DNA of 63,173 bases from an uncultured Dysgonomonas sp. (GCF_934668725.1 NZ_CAKUOF010000020.1:1-63173); one strand, 5' to 3'; shown: positions 52,306 through 62,536, counted from the stretch's first letter. The notes: generated by a model not told the origin, from the sequence alone. A program made the numbers and translations.

Positions 52306-53067
52306 TTAATCTATAACCTTCACATCTCTTTTTGCTTCACTTCGTGAAACAGCATTAAAGTGCCACCATTCGCCACGTATGGTAATAAACCCGGCTTCTG
52401 TCATCACCTTTCGAAGCAGCTTTCGATTATTGATTTGCTCTCTAGTTAAAAGACCTTCGTTTAAAAGTTGTTCCTCCTGATTAATTCCGGCAGCTTTGCC
52501 AAAGAAATCGAAAGAAGTACCCATATCCAAAGCTGTTCCATCGGATCGGCAGATCGTTAAATCGACAGCCATACCATAATTGTGCATTCCGGTTTTACTC
52601 GGATCGGCAACATATTCTCTATAGGGTGTATTTTGAACTACTTTATACATTTTCTTTTGTACAGACATGGGTCTGCCTGCATCATATACCAATAAAGACA
52701 AGTCGGGATCAATTTCTTTCAATAACTGCTGAGCCTTCGCCAGCTTTTGGGCAGCGATAGGATGAAGATATGCTTCCGTGAGGTCATCGTACAATATTTC
52801 TTTCGTAAAATTGTCCGTTGTTGCATATTTTAAATCGACATGAATGGTTGAATCCAATGTATGAATATTTTTTAAACCTTGTTCTTCGAGATATAAAGCC
52901 ATAGAAGATTTGTCAGGTGTCTGTTCCTCGATTTCTTCAACTATTATCGAATCTGTTTGAGTGGAATCTTCTATAGGTGATTCAACCCTATTGGATTCCG
53001 CTTTATTCTGACAAGAAAAAATAAAAAAAGGAAGTGAAATTATTAGGCTTAATAACTGCATTTTCAT
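52306..53067 (-). CDS. VanX-type D-Ala-D-Ala dipeptidase (M15D) lipoprotein
   Basis: The 253-residue protein carries a lipoprotein signal (FSC-Q), then an acidic linker and the M15 zinc-peptidase domain. Zinc and catalytic residues are visible in GMHNYGMAVDLT (His and Asp) and GEWWHF (Glu and His). VLVYDAGRP-like sequence (LLVYDAGRPMSVQKKMY) is the substrate-binding Arg region. It would hydrolyse D-Ala-D-Ala or related dipeptides outside the cytoplasm. Unlike resistance VanX it is exported and not near van genes, so a cell-wall recycling role is more likely than glycopeptide resistance. Confidence 0.85.
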   Translation of the reverse strand: MKMQLLSLIISLPFFIFSCQNKAESNRVESPIEDSTQTDSIIVEEIEEQTPDKSSMALYLEEQGLKNIHTLDSTIHVDLKYATTDNFTKEILYDDLTEAYLHPIAAQKLAKAQQLLKEIDPDLSLLVYDAGRPMSVQKKMYKVVQNTPYREYVADPSKTGMHNYGMAVDLTICRSDGTALDMGTSFDFFGKAAGINQEEQLLNEGLLTREQINNRKLLRKVMTEAGFITIRGEWWHFNAVSRSEAKRDVKVID

Positions 53068-53121
53068 AACCGGAACTATCTATCGTTACTAAATTGTCCA
53101 AAGAATAAAGAGTCTATGACC

Positions 53122-55584
53122 TTACATCGGATCAACATCGTAATGCAAAAGTACCGATTTAAATTTAGAGTTCATCATCACTTGCTTTTGATAAAACTCA
53201 ATCAATTCTCTAATTTTCTGGGGGGATGCCTGATTTTCGATCTTCAATACTATCTTACGGATATAAAGAGATTGAAGCCTCGAAATTCCGGGTTTTACAG
53301 GACCTAAAACCCTTTCTTGAAATGTTTGTCGGAGAACCTGAGCAAATTCCAAAGCAAAACCTTCCGCAACCTGTTCTTCACGTCCTCTTATTACAATTTC
53401 GATAAGCCTGTAGAAAGGTGGATATCTGAACAGTTGGCGTTCATTTATTTGGGTTTCGTAAAACGAAATATAGTCGTTATTTCTGATATAAGAGATAATA
53501 GGATGACCGGGATGTGCAGTCTGCAATAGCACTAAACCACGCTTATTCCTTCTTCCGGCACGTCCGCTAACCTGCATCATGAGTTGAAAAGCTCGCTCGT
53601 GCGCCCTGAAATCGGGATAATTGAGCATACTATCGGCATTAAGAATACCAACCACACTTACATTATCGAAGTCTAAACCTTTCGAAACCATCTGCGTACC
53701 GACCAAAACATTGGTTTTATTCACTTCGAAATCTGCAATGATCCGCTCATATGATCTTTTACTTCGGGTTGTATCCAAATCCATACGAACTACATTGGCT
53801 TCGGGAACTGCTTCATTTACCAGTTCTTCTATTCGCTCCGTACCATAACCTTGTACTTCTAAAGTAGGAGTTTTACATTCGGGACATTCGGTGGGTATCG
53901 AATAAACCGCTCCGCAATAATGACAAACCATTACCCGTTGTCCTTTATGAAAAGTAAGTGTTACATCGCAATGTAAACATTTGGGAGTCCAGGAACAAGT
54001 TTTACACTCAAGCAAAGGAGCAAAACCTCTGCGATTCTGAAACAAGATTACCTGCTCATTCCGTCCTAAAGCATTCTTCATTTCCTCCACCAAAGGAGGA
54101 GACAAAATGGACTTCATCTGTTTTCTCTTTCTCAGGTCTTTAGTATTTATTGGCACTATTTCGGGCAACTCGATTTCCGAATGCCGTTTGCTCAGTGTCA
54201 CCAAACCATATCGCCCCGAAAGAGCATTATAATATGTTTCAATAGCCGGTGTTGCTGTCCCCAGCAGAGTTTTAGCACCGAAAATACCTGCCAATACTAT
54301 AGCTGCATTGCGGGCATTATAACGGGGAGCCGGATCTTGTTGCTTATAAGATGCTTCGTGTTCCTCATCAACAATCACCAAACCCAGATCTCGGAAAGGC
54401 AAGAATACCGCCGAACGCGCACCCAATACTACCTGACACTCATCCTTTTGAAGCAACGATTGCCAAGTTTCGGCACGCTCATTATCGTTGAAGCGAGAAT
54501 GATACACCAACAGTTTGTTTCCGAAGACCGATTTCAACCTTTCGGTTATTTGAGTAGTCAATGCTATTTCGGGTAAAAGATAGAGAACACGCTCACCTCT
54601 TTCTATAGCATCTTTTATGAGTTGAATATATATTTCGGTTTTACCCGAAGAAGTCACGCCATGAAGTAAAACAATCTGCTTTTCTTTGAAATTATCATAT
54701 ATTTCATCGTACGCTTTCTTCTGAAATGGGTTAAGAGCATTAGATGAAAGCAAGTTTGCATCACCATAATCGAAACGTCCGATTTCATTCTGAAAAGATT
54801 CTAAAATACCCCTTTCGATAAGTGCGTCAAGCACGGACGGACTAATACCATGTTCCTCGAATAATTGTTTTTTTCTAATGAAAAACTCATTTAAATCTCC
54901 CGACTTATTTTTTAAGTCTAAAAACAAAAGTAGTGCCTGTTCTTGCTTTTTAGCTCTTTTCATATTATCTAGAATACTAGACAATTCGATTTCAGAGTAA
55001 TTTTTCGAGAGTCTTATCGATGTTTCAGTTTTTGCTGAATATCGATTTTGTATATTTTCATTCAGGTAGGCAGCCCCCTTATCCGTAAGAGCTTTTATAT
55101 ATGGAATTACGTTAGATATTCCGGTTAATTTTTCAATTTCGGCAATACGAAGGGGTTTAAAATCGGAAAGAACATCGAACACTCTTGTTTCATTGGCAGT
55201 AAGAGGTTCTTTAGCCTCAAAAGAAGCATCTAAAAAAACAAGAGTTTCGCTTTCTAACTTCAAGGCTGAGGGCAAAGCTGCTTTATATATCTCGCCCAAA
55301 GTACACATATAATAAGAAGCAATCCACTCCCAGAAACGCAGTTGTTCGGGCAGAACAATGGGGTGAGTATCTAAAACCGAAATTATTTCCTTTATTCCCG
55401 TTTTCTCTTCATCCAATTGATATATCTGATGCACAATAGCTGTATAGAATTTCTTCTTACCAAATTGCACAATAACCCTACTACCAACAATAACCCGATC
55501 TGCAAGCAGGTCGGGTATCTTATAAGTAAACACTCCCGACAATGGCAGTGGAACTATCACATCAATATAGAGATGTCCTATCAA
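53122..55584 (-). CDS. priA: Primosomal protein N', replication restart helicase
   Basis: The 820-residue protein has the PriA order: N-terminal 3'-DNA-binding domain, winged helix, Walker A LLHGVTSSGKTEIY, DEEH box VIVDEEHEASYKQQDPAPRYNARNAA, eight zinc-binding cysteines (from CKTCSWTPKCLHC to CPEC), then helicase motifs ending MQVSGRAGRR. It reloads DnaB at stalled forks. The start codon appears to be TTG at 55584, overlapping the TGA stop of the preceding beta-barrel gene in TTGA. No later Met would keep the N-terminal domain intact. Confidence 0.95.
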   Translation of the reverse strand: MIGHLYIDVIVPLPLSGVFTYKIPDLLADRVIVGSRVIVQFGKKKFYTAIVHQIYQLDEEKTGIKEIISVLDTHPIVLPEQLRFWEWIASYYMCTLGEIYKAALPSALKLESETLVFLDASFEAKEPLTANETRVFDVLSDFKPLRIAEIEKLTGISNVIPYIKALTDKGAAYLNENIQNRYSAKTETSIRLSKNYSEIELSSILDNMKRAKKQEQALLLFLDLKNKSGDLNEFFIRKKQLFEEHGISPSVLDALIERGILESFQNEIGRFDYGDANLLSSNALNPFQKKAYDEIYDNFKEKQIVLLHGVTSSGKTEIYIQLIKDAIERGERVLYLLPEIALTTQITERLKSVFGNKLLVYHSRFNDNERAETWQSLLQKDECQVVLGARSAVFLPFRDLGLVIVDEEHEASYKQQDPAPRYNARNAAIVLAGIFGAKTLLGTATPAIETYYNALSGRYGLVTLSKRHSEIELPEIVPINTKDLRKRKQMKSILSPPLVEEMKNALGRNEQVILFQNRRGFAPLLECKTCSWTPKCLHCDVTLTFHKGQRVMVCHYCGAVYSIPTECPECKTPTLEVQGYGTERIEELVNEAVPEANVVRMDLDTTRSKRSYERIIADFEVNKTNVLVGTQMVSKGLDFDNVSVVGILNADSMLNYPDFRAHERAFQLMMQVSGRAGRRNKRGLVLLQTAHPGHPIISYIRNNDYISFYETQINERQLFRYPPFYRLIEIVIRGREEQVAEGFALEFAQVLRQTFQERVLGPVKPGISRLQSLYIRKIVLKIENQASPQKIRELIEFYQKQVMMNSKFKSVLLHYDVDPM

Positions 55585-56192
55585 AAGAAGTAAGTTAAGT
55601 TAACACTCCAATTACTTGGTCTTTTTCTCAAAACATCGCCAAGACTGGGAGCATCACCCGAATAGTTTTCAGTTAATGCTTTTCTGTAATACATACCGAT
55701 TTCAAGATGTTTAAGCAGTTCAACTCCTGCTCCTGCATCGAATCCCATACCAAACGATTTTGATTTATATTGATCTACTATGCTTCCTTTTGATTCAAGA
55801 TCGCCTCCACTTAGTCTGAACTCAGCATATGGACCGACTACAATGAATACTCCGAAAAGTCCTACTACACTAAATTTCTTTTTCAAATTCACCGGAATCC
55901 TCAAATAATTATAATTAGTAAGATTATAATTTTCATCTTTGATATCAAATTTCTGATGCCCATAAAGTACAGCGGCTTCTGCTCCCCATCCAACTATAGG
56001 AGCCATAACCTCAACTACTCCACCAACTTGAAATCCCAACCGGTTATTCGCATTTAATATATCTTTGTTAATACGGTTGTTACTGACATCAAAACCTCCA
56101 CGAAGACCAAACCTTACTTGTGACGAAGCTGCACCTACATTTAATAGTGCTAAACATAGTATAAGTAAGAATGTTAAGTTTATTTTTTTCAT
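55581..56192 (-). CDS. Outer membrane beta-barrel protein (PorT-like)
   Basis: The 203-residue protein has a signal peptide ending AASSQ and an eight-strand-like barrel: VRFGLRGGFDVSNN, RLGFQVGGVVEVMAPIVGWGAEAAVLYG, YLRIPVNLKKKFSVVGLFGVFIVVGPYAEF, and the terminal strand WSVNLTYFF ending in Phe. This is the usual pattern of Bacteroidetes PorT-family proteins. The ATG at 56192 (MKKINLTF) gives a proper signal sequence. It overlaps priA, so the two are coupled. Confidence 0.8.
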   Translation of the reverse strand: MKKINLTFLLILCLALLNVGAASSQVRFGLRGGFDVSNNRINKDILNANNRLGFQVGGVVEVMAPIVGWGAEAAVLYGHQKFDIKDENYNLTNYNYLRIPVNLKKKFSVVGLFGVFIVVGPYAEFRLSGGDLESKGSIVDQYKSKSFGMGFDAGAGVELLKHLEIGMYYRKALTENYSGDAPSLGDVLRKRPSNWSVNLTYFF

Positions 56193-56274
56193 TTTGTAAT
56201 ATTTTAAGTTCTTATGCAATAGAAACAAAGAATGACCTAAAATTGTTTAAGGTTGAGAGGAAATAAAAAATTTG

Positions 56275-56346
56275 TAGCACGACCGGGAATCGAACCCGGA
56301 TCTAAAGTTTAGGAAACTTCTATTCTATCCATTGAACTATCGCGCC
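56275..56346 (-). tRNA. trnR: tRNA-Arg (anticodon CCT)
   Basis: The minus strand forms a cloverleaf with acceptor GGCGCGA pairing with TCGTGCT (two G-U pairs), D arm AGTTCAATGGATAGAAT, anticodon loop TTCCTAA (CCT), and T arm CCGGGTTCGATTCCCGG. The discriminator is A and CCA is not encoded. Confidence 0.93.
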
Positions 56347-56360
56347 AACTCTGGTATCTG

Positions 56361-56368
56361 CAAAAGTA
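56361..56368 (-). promoter_or_regulatory. Putative -7 box of tRNA-Arg
   Basis: TACTTTTG on the minus strand matches TAnnTTTG, 15 bp before the tRNA 5' end. Confidence 0.45.
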
Positions 56369-56495
56369 ATTGATTTTTGTTAATACAGCAATATACCTTA
56401 GTTTATAAATTTTATTTATTGTTTATTTATAAAGTTATATGGCTGATCCTTTTTTATTTTACGCACTAAACATAGGATAAGATATAATTGTTTTA

Positions 56496-56503
56496 TAATT
56501 TTG
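56496..56503 (+). promoter_or_regulatory. Putative -7 box of dxs
   Basis: TAATTTTG matches TAnnTTTG. It lies 52 bp before the dxs ATG at 56555 and overlaps an in-frame TTG at 56501, which is therefore an unlikely start. Confidence 0.45.
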
Positions 56504-56554
56504 CTCTTTATTTTTCGTTTCTTAAGAAATGATCGAATATTTATACTCACTAAT

Positions 56555-58489
56555 ATGCCCGAAAACCAAAATAATAATATATCATTGCTTCAAAGCATTG
56601 ACTACCCCAAAGACCTTAAAAGTCTGACTATAGACCAATTGGAAACTCTTTGCAAAGATCTACGTACCTTTATTATAGATCAATTATCCGCAAATCCGGG
56701 TCACTTTGGGTCAAGCTTAGGTACAGTAGAAATTACTGTAGCCCTGCATTATGTATATAATACACCTTTCGACCGTATCGTCTGGGATGTAGGTCACCAG
56801 GCGTACAGCCACAAGATACTAACAGGACGCAGGGATCAATTCCATACAAACCGCAAGTTTGGCGGATTAGCAGGATTTCCCAATCCGGAAGAAAGCGAAT
56901 ACGACACTTTTTCTGCGGGACACGCTTCCAATTCGATATCAGCTGCACTGGGAATGGCTGTAGCATCGAGCCTTAAGCATGAAAACAAACATGTAGTTGC
57001 TGTTATCGGTGACGGTTCTCTTACTGGAGGCTTGGCTTATGAAGGCTTAAACAATGCAAGCTCTCAGCCCAACAACCTGCTTATCATACTCAATGACAAT
57101 GATATGGCAATTGATGATAATGTGGGAGGCTTGAAAGATTATTTGGTAAAAATGACTACTTCGCAAACCTACAACAGGATGCGTAATGATGTTTATCAGA
57201 AATTTAAGAAAAAGAACCTGATTACCGAAAAGGGCAAAAACTTTATTCTTCGATTCAATAATAGTTTAAAGTCGCTAATTACAAAACAACAAAATATTTT
57301 CGAAGGTCTTAATATCAGATATTTCGGTCCTGTAGACGGACATGACCTGAAAGGTCTGATCCGCATTATTCAAAATATCAAAGATTTGGACGGTCCTAAA
57401 CTTTTACACATTCATACAGTAAAGGGAAAAGGCTATAAACCGGCCGAAGAGTCGGCAACCGAATGGCATGCTCCGGGCAAGTTCAATAAAGATACAGGAG
57501 AAAGAATTATCAATCAAGCAAAAGACCAACCCCAGCTTTATCAGAATGTTTTTGGTCATACTCTTGTTGAGTTAGCCGAAAAAGATACGCGCATCGTAGG
57601 TGTTACTCCTGCTATGCCATCGGGATGTTCTATGACTTTTATGATGAAGGCATTCCCCGAAAGAAGCTTTGATGTAGGTATTGCAGAGGCTCATGCCGTT
57701 ACTTATGCAGGCGGTTTAGCAAAAGAAAAACTAATTCCGTTCTGTAATATATATTCATCGTTCATGCAACGTGCTTATGATCAAGTAATACATGATGTGG
57801 CTCTGCAAAAACTTCATGTTATATTCTGCCTCGACAGGGCCGGACTGGTTGGTGAGGACGGGCCTACGCATCATGGAGCTTTTGACCTTGCATATATGCG
57901 CTGCATACCTAATCTGATAATTGCATCGCCATATAACGAACATTATTTACGTCATTTAATGTATACGGCTACGTATGGCAATGAGGGACCTTTTGTGATA
58001 CGTTATCCGAGAGGACAAGGCGAACTAAAAGACTGGGAGTGCGAAATGAAAATACTGCCGATAGGTAAGGGACGTAAATTAAAAGACGGCTCCGATATGG
58101 CTATTATCTCAATAGGACCGATAGGAAATACAGTTACGGCAGCTATTAAAGAACTCGAAACCATTGGCTATAGCATAGCTCATTATGATATTATATTTTT
58201 AAAGCCGATAGATACAGACCTTCTGGATGAGGTTGCTTCGAAATTTACAAAAGTAATGACAGTAGAGAACGGAGTAATAGCCGGAGGCTTGGGATCGGCT
58301 GTATTGGAACACTTTTCGGACAAGAATTTCAATAGTATAGAAGTTACACGTGTCGGGTTGCCCGATCAATTTATAACACATGGTTCGATTGCCGAACTCA
58401 ACAAACTGTGTGAAATAGATGTAGCGGGAATGAAAAAACGTATTGTAAACGTTCTGACAAATGTAAAAGTTGAAACCCCTATGCCATGA
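56555..58489 (+). CDS. dxs: 1-deoxy-D-xylulose-5-phosphate synthase
   Basis: The 644-residue thiamine-diphosphate enzyme joins pyruvate and glyceraldehyde 3-phosphate, the first step of the MEP isoprenoid pathway. Motifs are HFGSSLGTVEITVALHYVYN, DVGHQAYSHKILTGRRD, the ThDP site GDGSLTGGLAYEGLNN with ILNDNDMAIDDNVGG, and DRAGLVGEDGPTHHGAFDLAY. ATG at 56555 (MPENQNNN) is preferred because a promoter box overlaps the upstream TTG. It overlaps trkA by 4 bp (ATGA). Confidence 0.96.
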   Translation: MPENQNNNISLLQSIDYPKDLKSLTIDQLETLCKDLRTFIIDQLSANPGHFGSSLGTVEITVALHYVYNTPFDRIVWDVGHQAYSHKILTGRRDQFHTNRKFGGLAGFPNPEESEYDTFSAGHASNSISAALGMAVASSLKHENKHVVAVIGDGSLTGGLAYEGLNNASSQPNNLLIILNDNDMAIDDNVGGLKDYLVKMTTSQTYNRMRNDVYQKFKKKNLITEKGKNFILRFNNSLKSLITKQQNIFEGLNIRYFGPVDGHDLKGLIRIIQNIKDLDGPKLLHIHTVKGKGYKPAEESATEWHAPGKFNKDTGERIINQAKDQPQLYQNVFGHTLVELAEKDTRIVGVTPAMPSGCSMTFMMKAFPERSFDVGIAEAHAVTYAGGLAKEKLIPFCNIYSSFMQRAYDQVIHDVALQKLHVIFCLDRAGLVGEDGPTHHGAFDLAYMRCIPNLIIASPYNEHYLRHLMYTATYGNEGPFVIRYPRGQGELKDWECEMKILPIGKGRKLKDGSDMAIISIGPIGNTVTAAIKELETIGYSIAHYDIIFLKPIDTDLLDEVASKFTKVMTVENGVIAGGLGSAVLEHFSDKNFNSIEVTRVGLPDQFITHGSIAELNKLCEIDVAGMKKRIVNVLTNVKVETPMP

Positions 58490-59823
58490 AAGTAGTTATT
58501 GCAGGTGCAGGTGCCGTTGGAACACATTTGGCTAAGCTATTATCGGGCGAGAATCAAGATGTTATCATCATGGATCCCGATATCGAAAAGCTAAATTTCT
58601 CGAAAAGCCATTTCGAAATAATGACGATGGAAGGATCATCTACTTCTTTGAAAGATTTGAAAGAAGTAGGGGTTGAAGATGCTGATTTATTTATTGGTGT
58701 GACTCCCGACGAATCGGTCAACATCACTTCTTGCATGCTTGCATCGAAAATGGGTGCTAAGAAAACATTTGCACGCATAGATAACTTCGAATATTTATTA
58801 CCAAAAAACAAAGAGTTTTTCGAAAGTTTGGGCGTTGACTCAATGGTTTATCCTGAAATGTTAGCGGCTAAAGAAATTGTATCGGCGATAAAAAGGCCAT
58901 GGGTTAGGCTCTGGGTCGAATTATTCGGAGGTGCTATTATTTTGGTAGGTGCTAAAATCAGGGGAAATTCGGAACTGGTAGGTAAATATCTGTATGAAAT
59001 ATCGGTAAATCCTAAGAAATTTCACATTGTAGCCATTAAACGCAACAACCGGACGATTATTCCCAAAGGATCCGACCAGATAATATCGGGAGATATCCTT
59101 TTCTTTACAACAACCAAAGAATTTATAGACGAAATTCCCGCCATAACGGGTAAAAAGAATTTCGAGGTAAAAAATATAATGATAATGGGAGGAAGCCGGA
59201 TAGCAATCCGCACCTGCCAGTATCTACCCAGCGACATGAAAATTAAGTTGCTTGAATCGGATAAAAACAAATGCTATCAGTTGCTTCAAAAGCTACCTAA
59301 AAATGTCACAGTATTCCATGATGACGGCCGTAATTCCGAGTTTCTCCAAGAAGAAAGTATTAAGGATACGGATGCTTTTATAGCCGTAACAGGAAACTCC
59401 GAAGCAAATATTCTGGCATGCCTGGCTGCAAAAAGATTCGGTGTAAGAAAAACAGTAGCCGAAGTCGAAAACATGGATTATATACCGATGGCAGAAAACC
59501 TTGATATTGGTTCTATCATTAACAAAAAACTAATTACAGTAAGTAATATATATCGTGTTTTATTGAGTGCAGACGTTTCGAATGTAAAATCTCTAACATT
59601 TGCCAATGCTGATGTTGCAGAGATTATTGCACGTCCCAACTCGGTAATTACCAAAAAAGAAATAAAGCGTCTGTCTTTACCCAATAATATGACATTGGGA
59701 GGGTTGATACGTAATGGAGAACCCATGCTGATAGAGGGGGATACACAGGTAGAGCCTTATGACAATGTTGTTGTCTTCTGCCTGGATGACGCCTTACGTG
59801 ATGCTGAGAAGCTTTTTAATTGA
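58486..59823 (+). CDS. trkA: Potassium uptake regulator TrkA
   Basis: The 445-residue cytoplasmic protein has two RCK units. The first Rossmann domain starts MKVVIAGAGAVGTHLAKLLSG with an Asp at the end of strand 2 (IIMDPD) for NAD(H), followed by an RCK_C domain. The second starts IMIMGGSRIAIRTCQYL with its own RCK_C. It gates the TrkH channel by nucleotide binding. It overlaps dxs and lies 88 bp before trkH. Confidence 0.94.
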   Translation: MKVVIAGAGAVGTHLAKLLSGENQDVIIMDPDIEKLNFSKSHFEIMTMEGSSTSLKDLKEVGVEDADLFIGVTPDESVNITSCMLASKMGAKKTFARIDNFEYLLPKNKEFFESLGVDSMVYPEMLAAKEIVSAIKRPWVRLWVELFGGAIILVGAKIRGNSELVGKYLYEISVNPKKFHIVAIKRNNRTIIPKGSDQIISGDILFFTTTKEFIDEIPAITGKKNFEVKNIMIMGGSRIAIRTCQYLPSDMKIKLLESDKNKCYQLLQKLPKNVTVFHDDGRNSEFLQEESIKDTDAFIAVTGNSEANILACLAAKRFGVRKTVAEVENMDYIPMAENLDIGSIINKKLITVSNIYRVLLSADVSNVKSLTFANADVAEIIARPNSVITKKEIKRLSLPNNMTLGGLIRNGEPMLIEGDTQVEPYDNVVVFCLDDALRDAEKLFN

Positions 59824-59911
59824 AGACAGGGAAAAAATCCTGCAAAAATTAAAGCAAGTTATTCTTGTCACTAAAAAGTAACAAAGAGGTTTAAGACCTT
59901 AATAATTTAAA

Positions 59912-61366
59912 ATGGGAAATTTTAATTTCCGGTTCATCTTTAAAACCATGGGATTCTTACTTATTATAGAATCCATTTTACTGATGATTTCGGCTGCCGT
60001 ATCATTCTACTACCATGAAATAAGTGGAGATGCTTTTCTGATAAGTGCCTCTATCACGATTGGTGTGGGTGTTATATTTCGGTTGATAGGAGTCGAACCC
60101 AGAGAGCAATTTATAGGAAAACGCGAAGGATTTCTGGTCGTAGGCCTTTCATGGGTTGTTCTGTCGGCATTCGGAATGCTCCCTTTTATCTTTAGTGGGG
60201 TGATTCCCCATATAAGTGATGCCTACTTCGAAACCATGTCGGGTTTTACCACTACCGGCTCCACCATTATTCCCAATGTAGATGTTGTACCACTCGGCTT
60301 ATTATTCTGGCGCTGTCTCACCCAGTGGGTCGGGGGGTTGGGTATTGTTGTTTTTGCATTAGCCGTGCTTCCGATAATCGGAGGAAATGCATCTTTTCTT
60401 TTCGACGCTGAGACTACAGGTATAGCCCGTGACCGTTTTCAGCCAAGAGTAACACAAGTTGCCAAGAGGCTACTTCTTACTTATGTAACTATAACTGCTA
60501 TCATAGCCGTCTTGCTTTGGTTAGGGCCTATGAATGCTTTTGATGCTATTTGTCAAGCGATGTCGACTGCTTCAACCGGTGGTTTTTCAACTAAACAAGA
60601 CAGTATTGCTTACTGGAACTCATCTTATATAGATTATGTAATCAGTATATTTATGTTTATCGGGGGAATTAACTTCTCGTTAATTTACTTCTTATTCAAA
60701 GGACAGTACAAAAAACTCTTTCAAAATGAAGAACTGAAATGGTATTTTCTTATTTATATAACATTTACCGCCGTTATAACGGTAGGTCTAATATATTCAG
60801 GTAAAATCAGCATTGCAGAAGATGCTTTCCGTACCTCACTCTTTCAGGTAACTTCAGCCATAACTACAACCGGATTTTCAACCGCCGACTTTACCAGTTG
60901 GGGCCCTTTCTATATGTTCCTTATATACTGCTTGATGATGATTTGTGCCTGCGCAGGCTCTACCTCCGGAGGTATTAAGGTTATCAGGATAGTTGTACTT
61001 TTCAAGAATGCGATCAACGAGTTTAAACGTCAGGTACATCCCAATGCTATTTTGCCTGTGCGTATCAACAATCAGGTACTTCCGGTTGATATCGTTACCA
61101 AAATACTTGCTTTTATATTCCTGTATTTATTAATACTCTTTGTTAGTTTCCTTGTATTATCGTTCACAGGTATAGGCTTCGAAGACTCTATCACTGCATC
61201 TGTGTCATGTATGGGTAATGTAGGGCTGGGAAGCCTGAGTGATAGCGGACACTTTGGGCACCTTTCTGATACTGCCAAATGGTATCTGTCATTCTTAATG
61301 CTGACAGGGCGTTTGGAGTTGTTTACCATCTTGTCTTTGTTCATGCCCGCTTTCTGGAGAAAATAA
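59912..61366 (+). CDS. trkH: Potassium uptake transmembrane protein TrkH
   Basis: This 484-residue membrane protein has four M1-P-M2 units. Pore loops are visible as MSGFTTTGST, STASTGGFST, SAITTTGFST and SVSCMGNVGLG. WVGGLGIVVFALAVLPIIGG and CACAGSTSGGIKVIRI are family hallmarks. It passes K+ into the cell and works with TrkA encoded just upstream. Confidence 0.95.
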   Translation: MGNFNFRFIFKTMGFLLIIESILLMISAAVSFYYHEISGDAFLISASITIGVGVIFRLIGVEPREQFIGKREGFLVVGLSWVVLSAFGMLPFIFSGVIPHISDAYFETMSGFTTTGSTIIPNVDVVPLGLLFWRCLTQWVGGLGIVVFALAVLPIIGGNASFLFDAETTGIARDRFQPRVTQVAKRLLLTYVTITAIIAVLLWLGPMNAFDAICQAMSTASTGGFSTKQDSIAYWNSSYIDYVISIFMFIGGINFSLIYFLFKGQYKKLFQNEELKWYFLIYITFTAVITVGLIYSGKISIAEDAFRTSLFQVTSAITTTGFSTADFTSWGPFYMFLIYCLMMICACAGSTSGGIKVIRIVVLFKNAINEFKRQVHPNAILPVRINNQVLPVDIVTKILAFIFLYLLILFVSFLVLSFTGIGFEDSITASVSCMGNVGLGSLSDSGHFGHLSDTAKWYLSFLMLTGRLELFTILSLFMPAFWRK

Positions 61367-61411
61367 AATCTCAAAACTTCTGATCAGAACTGACTTCTAA
61401 TAAATATACTT

Positions 61412-62500
61412 ATGAGAAAATATATTATATTCTTTCTCTTTCTAACTTCAATGTGCTTTTGCGCCTTCGGGCAAAAGCAGACAGTCAGTTTATTGTTCGC
61501 AGGTGATGCCATGCAACACCAATCACAAATAGATGCTGCCAAAACCAAAGATGGGTATGACTACTCTTTCTATTTTAATCAAATAGAAGATCAGATAAAA
61601 GCCGCCGATATTGCAATTGTCAATCTCGAAACAACCCTTCCCGGCAAAGGATATACAGGGTATCCATGTTTCGGCTCTCCCGATGCTTTTGCATATGCTT
61701 TGAAAGATGCCGGATTCGATGTATTTCTCACCGCCAACAATCATAGTCTGGATAAAAGAAAGCAAGGACTTGAAAGAACGATCACCATGCTCGACTCTAT
61801 GCATGTAAAGCATTTGGGAACTTATATAGATCAAGATAAAAAAGATTTGTATTATCCTCTGATGATAATTAAGAATGGTATCCGTATTGCCATGCTCAAT
61901 TATACTTATGACACAAATGGGATACAAATTCAGAAACCCAATGTCATAAATCTTATTGATAAAAAACAGATATTATATGACATTCAATGGGCAAAGATGA
62001 TGAAACCCGATATTATCATTGCCAATATGCACTGGGGTATCGAACATAAGTTATCTCCCAGTAAAGAGCAGAAAGAACTGGCTCAATTCCTTATAAAAAA
62101 CGGGGTAAGGCTAGTTATTGGTAGCCATCCTCATGTGGTACAACCTATTGAAATACAAAAACAGAATGATTCCATTCAAAATATTATCGTCTATTCACTA
62201 GGGAATTTTATATCGGGAATGAAAGGCGATAATGTAGAAGGTGGTATGATGGCAAAAATAGACCTAAGCAAAGATAACGAAGGGGGTGTTCGGATCGAGA
62301 ACTGCTCTTACTCTTTGGTTTGGGTAAATAAACCGATAGAAAACGGAAAACCTAATTTTCAGCTTATACCTGTTGAAAAATATGAAAACGAGGAAGGAAA
62401 GTTAAAATTGGGTGAAGAATCTTATCATAAAATGATTCGGTTTTCGGACACAGCCAAGAAAACTATTGAAAGCCTTTGGGGGATTACTGAAGATAAGTAA
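61412..62500 (+). CDS. CapA family protein (PGA_cap metallophosphatase-like)
   Basis: The 362-residue protein has a signal peptide ending CAFGQ and a calcineurin-like PGA_cap domain: LLFAGDAMQHQSQ (metal-binding Asp), AIVNLETTLPG, TANNHSLDKRKQGLERTI, NMHWGIEH and GSHPHVVQPIEI. Members include CapA of poly-gamma-glutamate capsule synthesis, but no capB or capC is nearby. The role here is therefore not fixed, and a periplasmic phosphatase-like enzyme is possible. Confidence 0.85.
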   Translation: MRKYIIFFLFLTSMCFCAFGQKQTVSLLFAGDAMQHQSQIDAAKTKDGYDYSFYFNQIEDQIKAADIAIVNLETTLPGKGYTGYPCFGSPDAFAYALKDAGFDVFLTANNHSLDKRKQGLERTITMLDSMHVKHLGTYIDQDKKDLYYPLMIIKNGIRIAMLNYTYDTNGIQIQKPNVINLIDKKQILYDIQWAKMMKPDIIIANMHWGIEHKLSPSKEQKELAQFLIKNGVRLVIGSHPHVVQPIEIQKQNDSIQNIIVYSLGNFISGMKGDNVEGGMMAKIDLSKDNEGGVRIENCSYSLVWVNKPIENGKPNFQLIPVEKYENEEGKLKLGEESYHKMIRFSDTAKKTIESLWGITEDK

Positions 62501-62536
62501 AATCAACTGTTTAATGTTCAATTAAATTGTCTTTTA

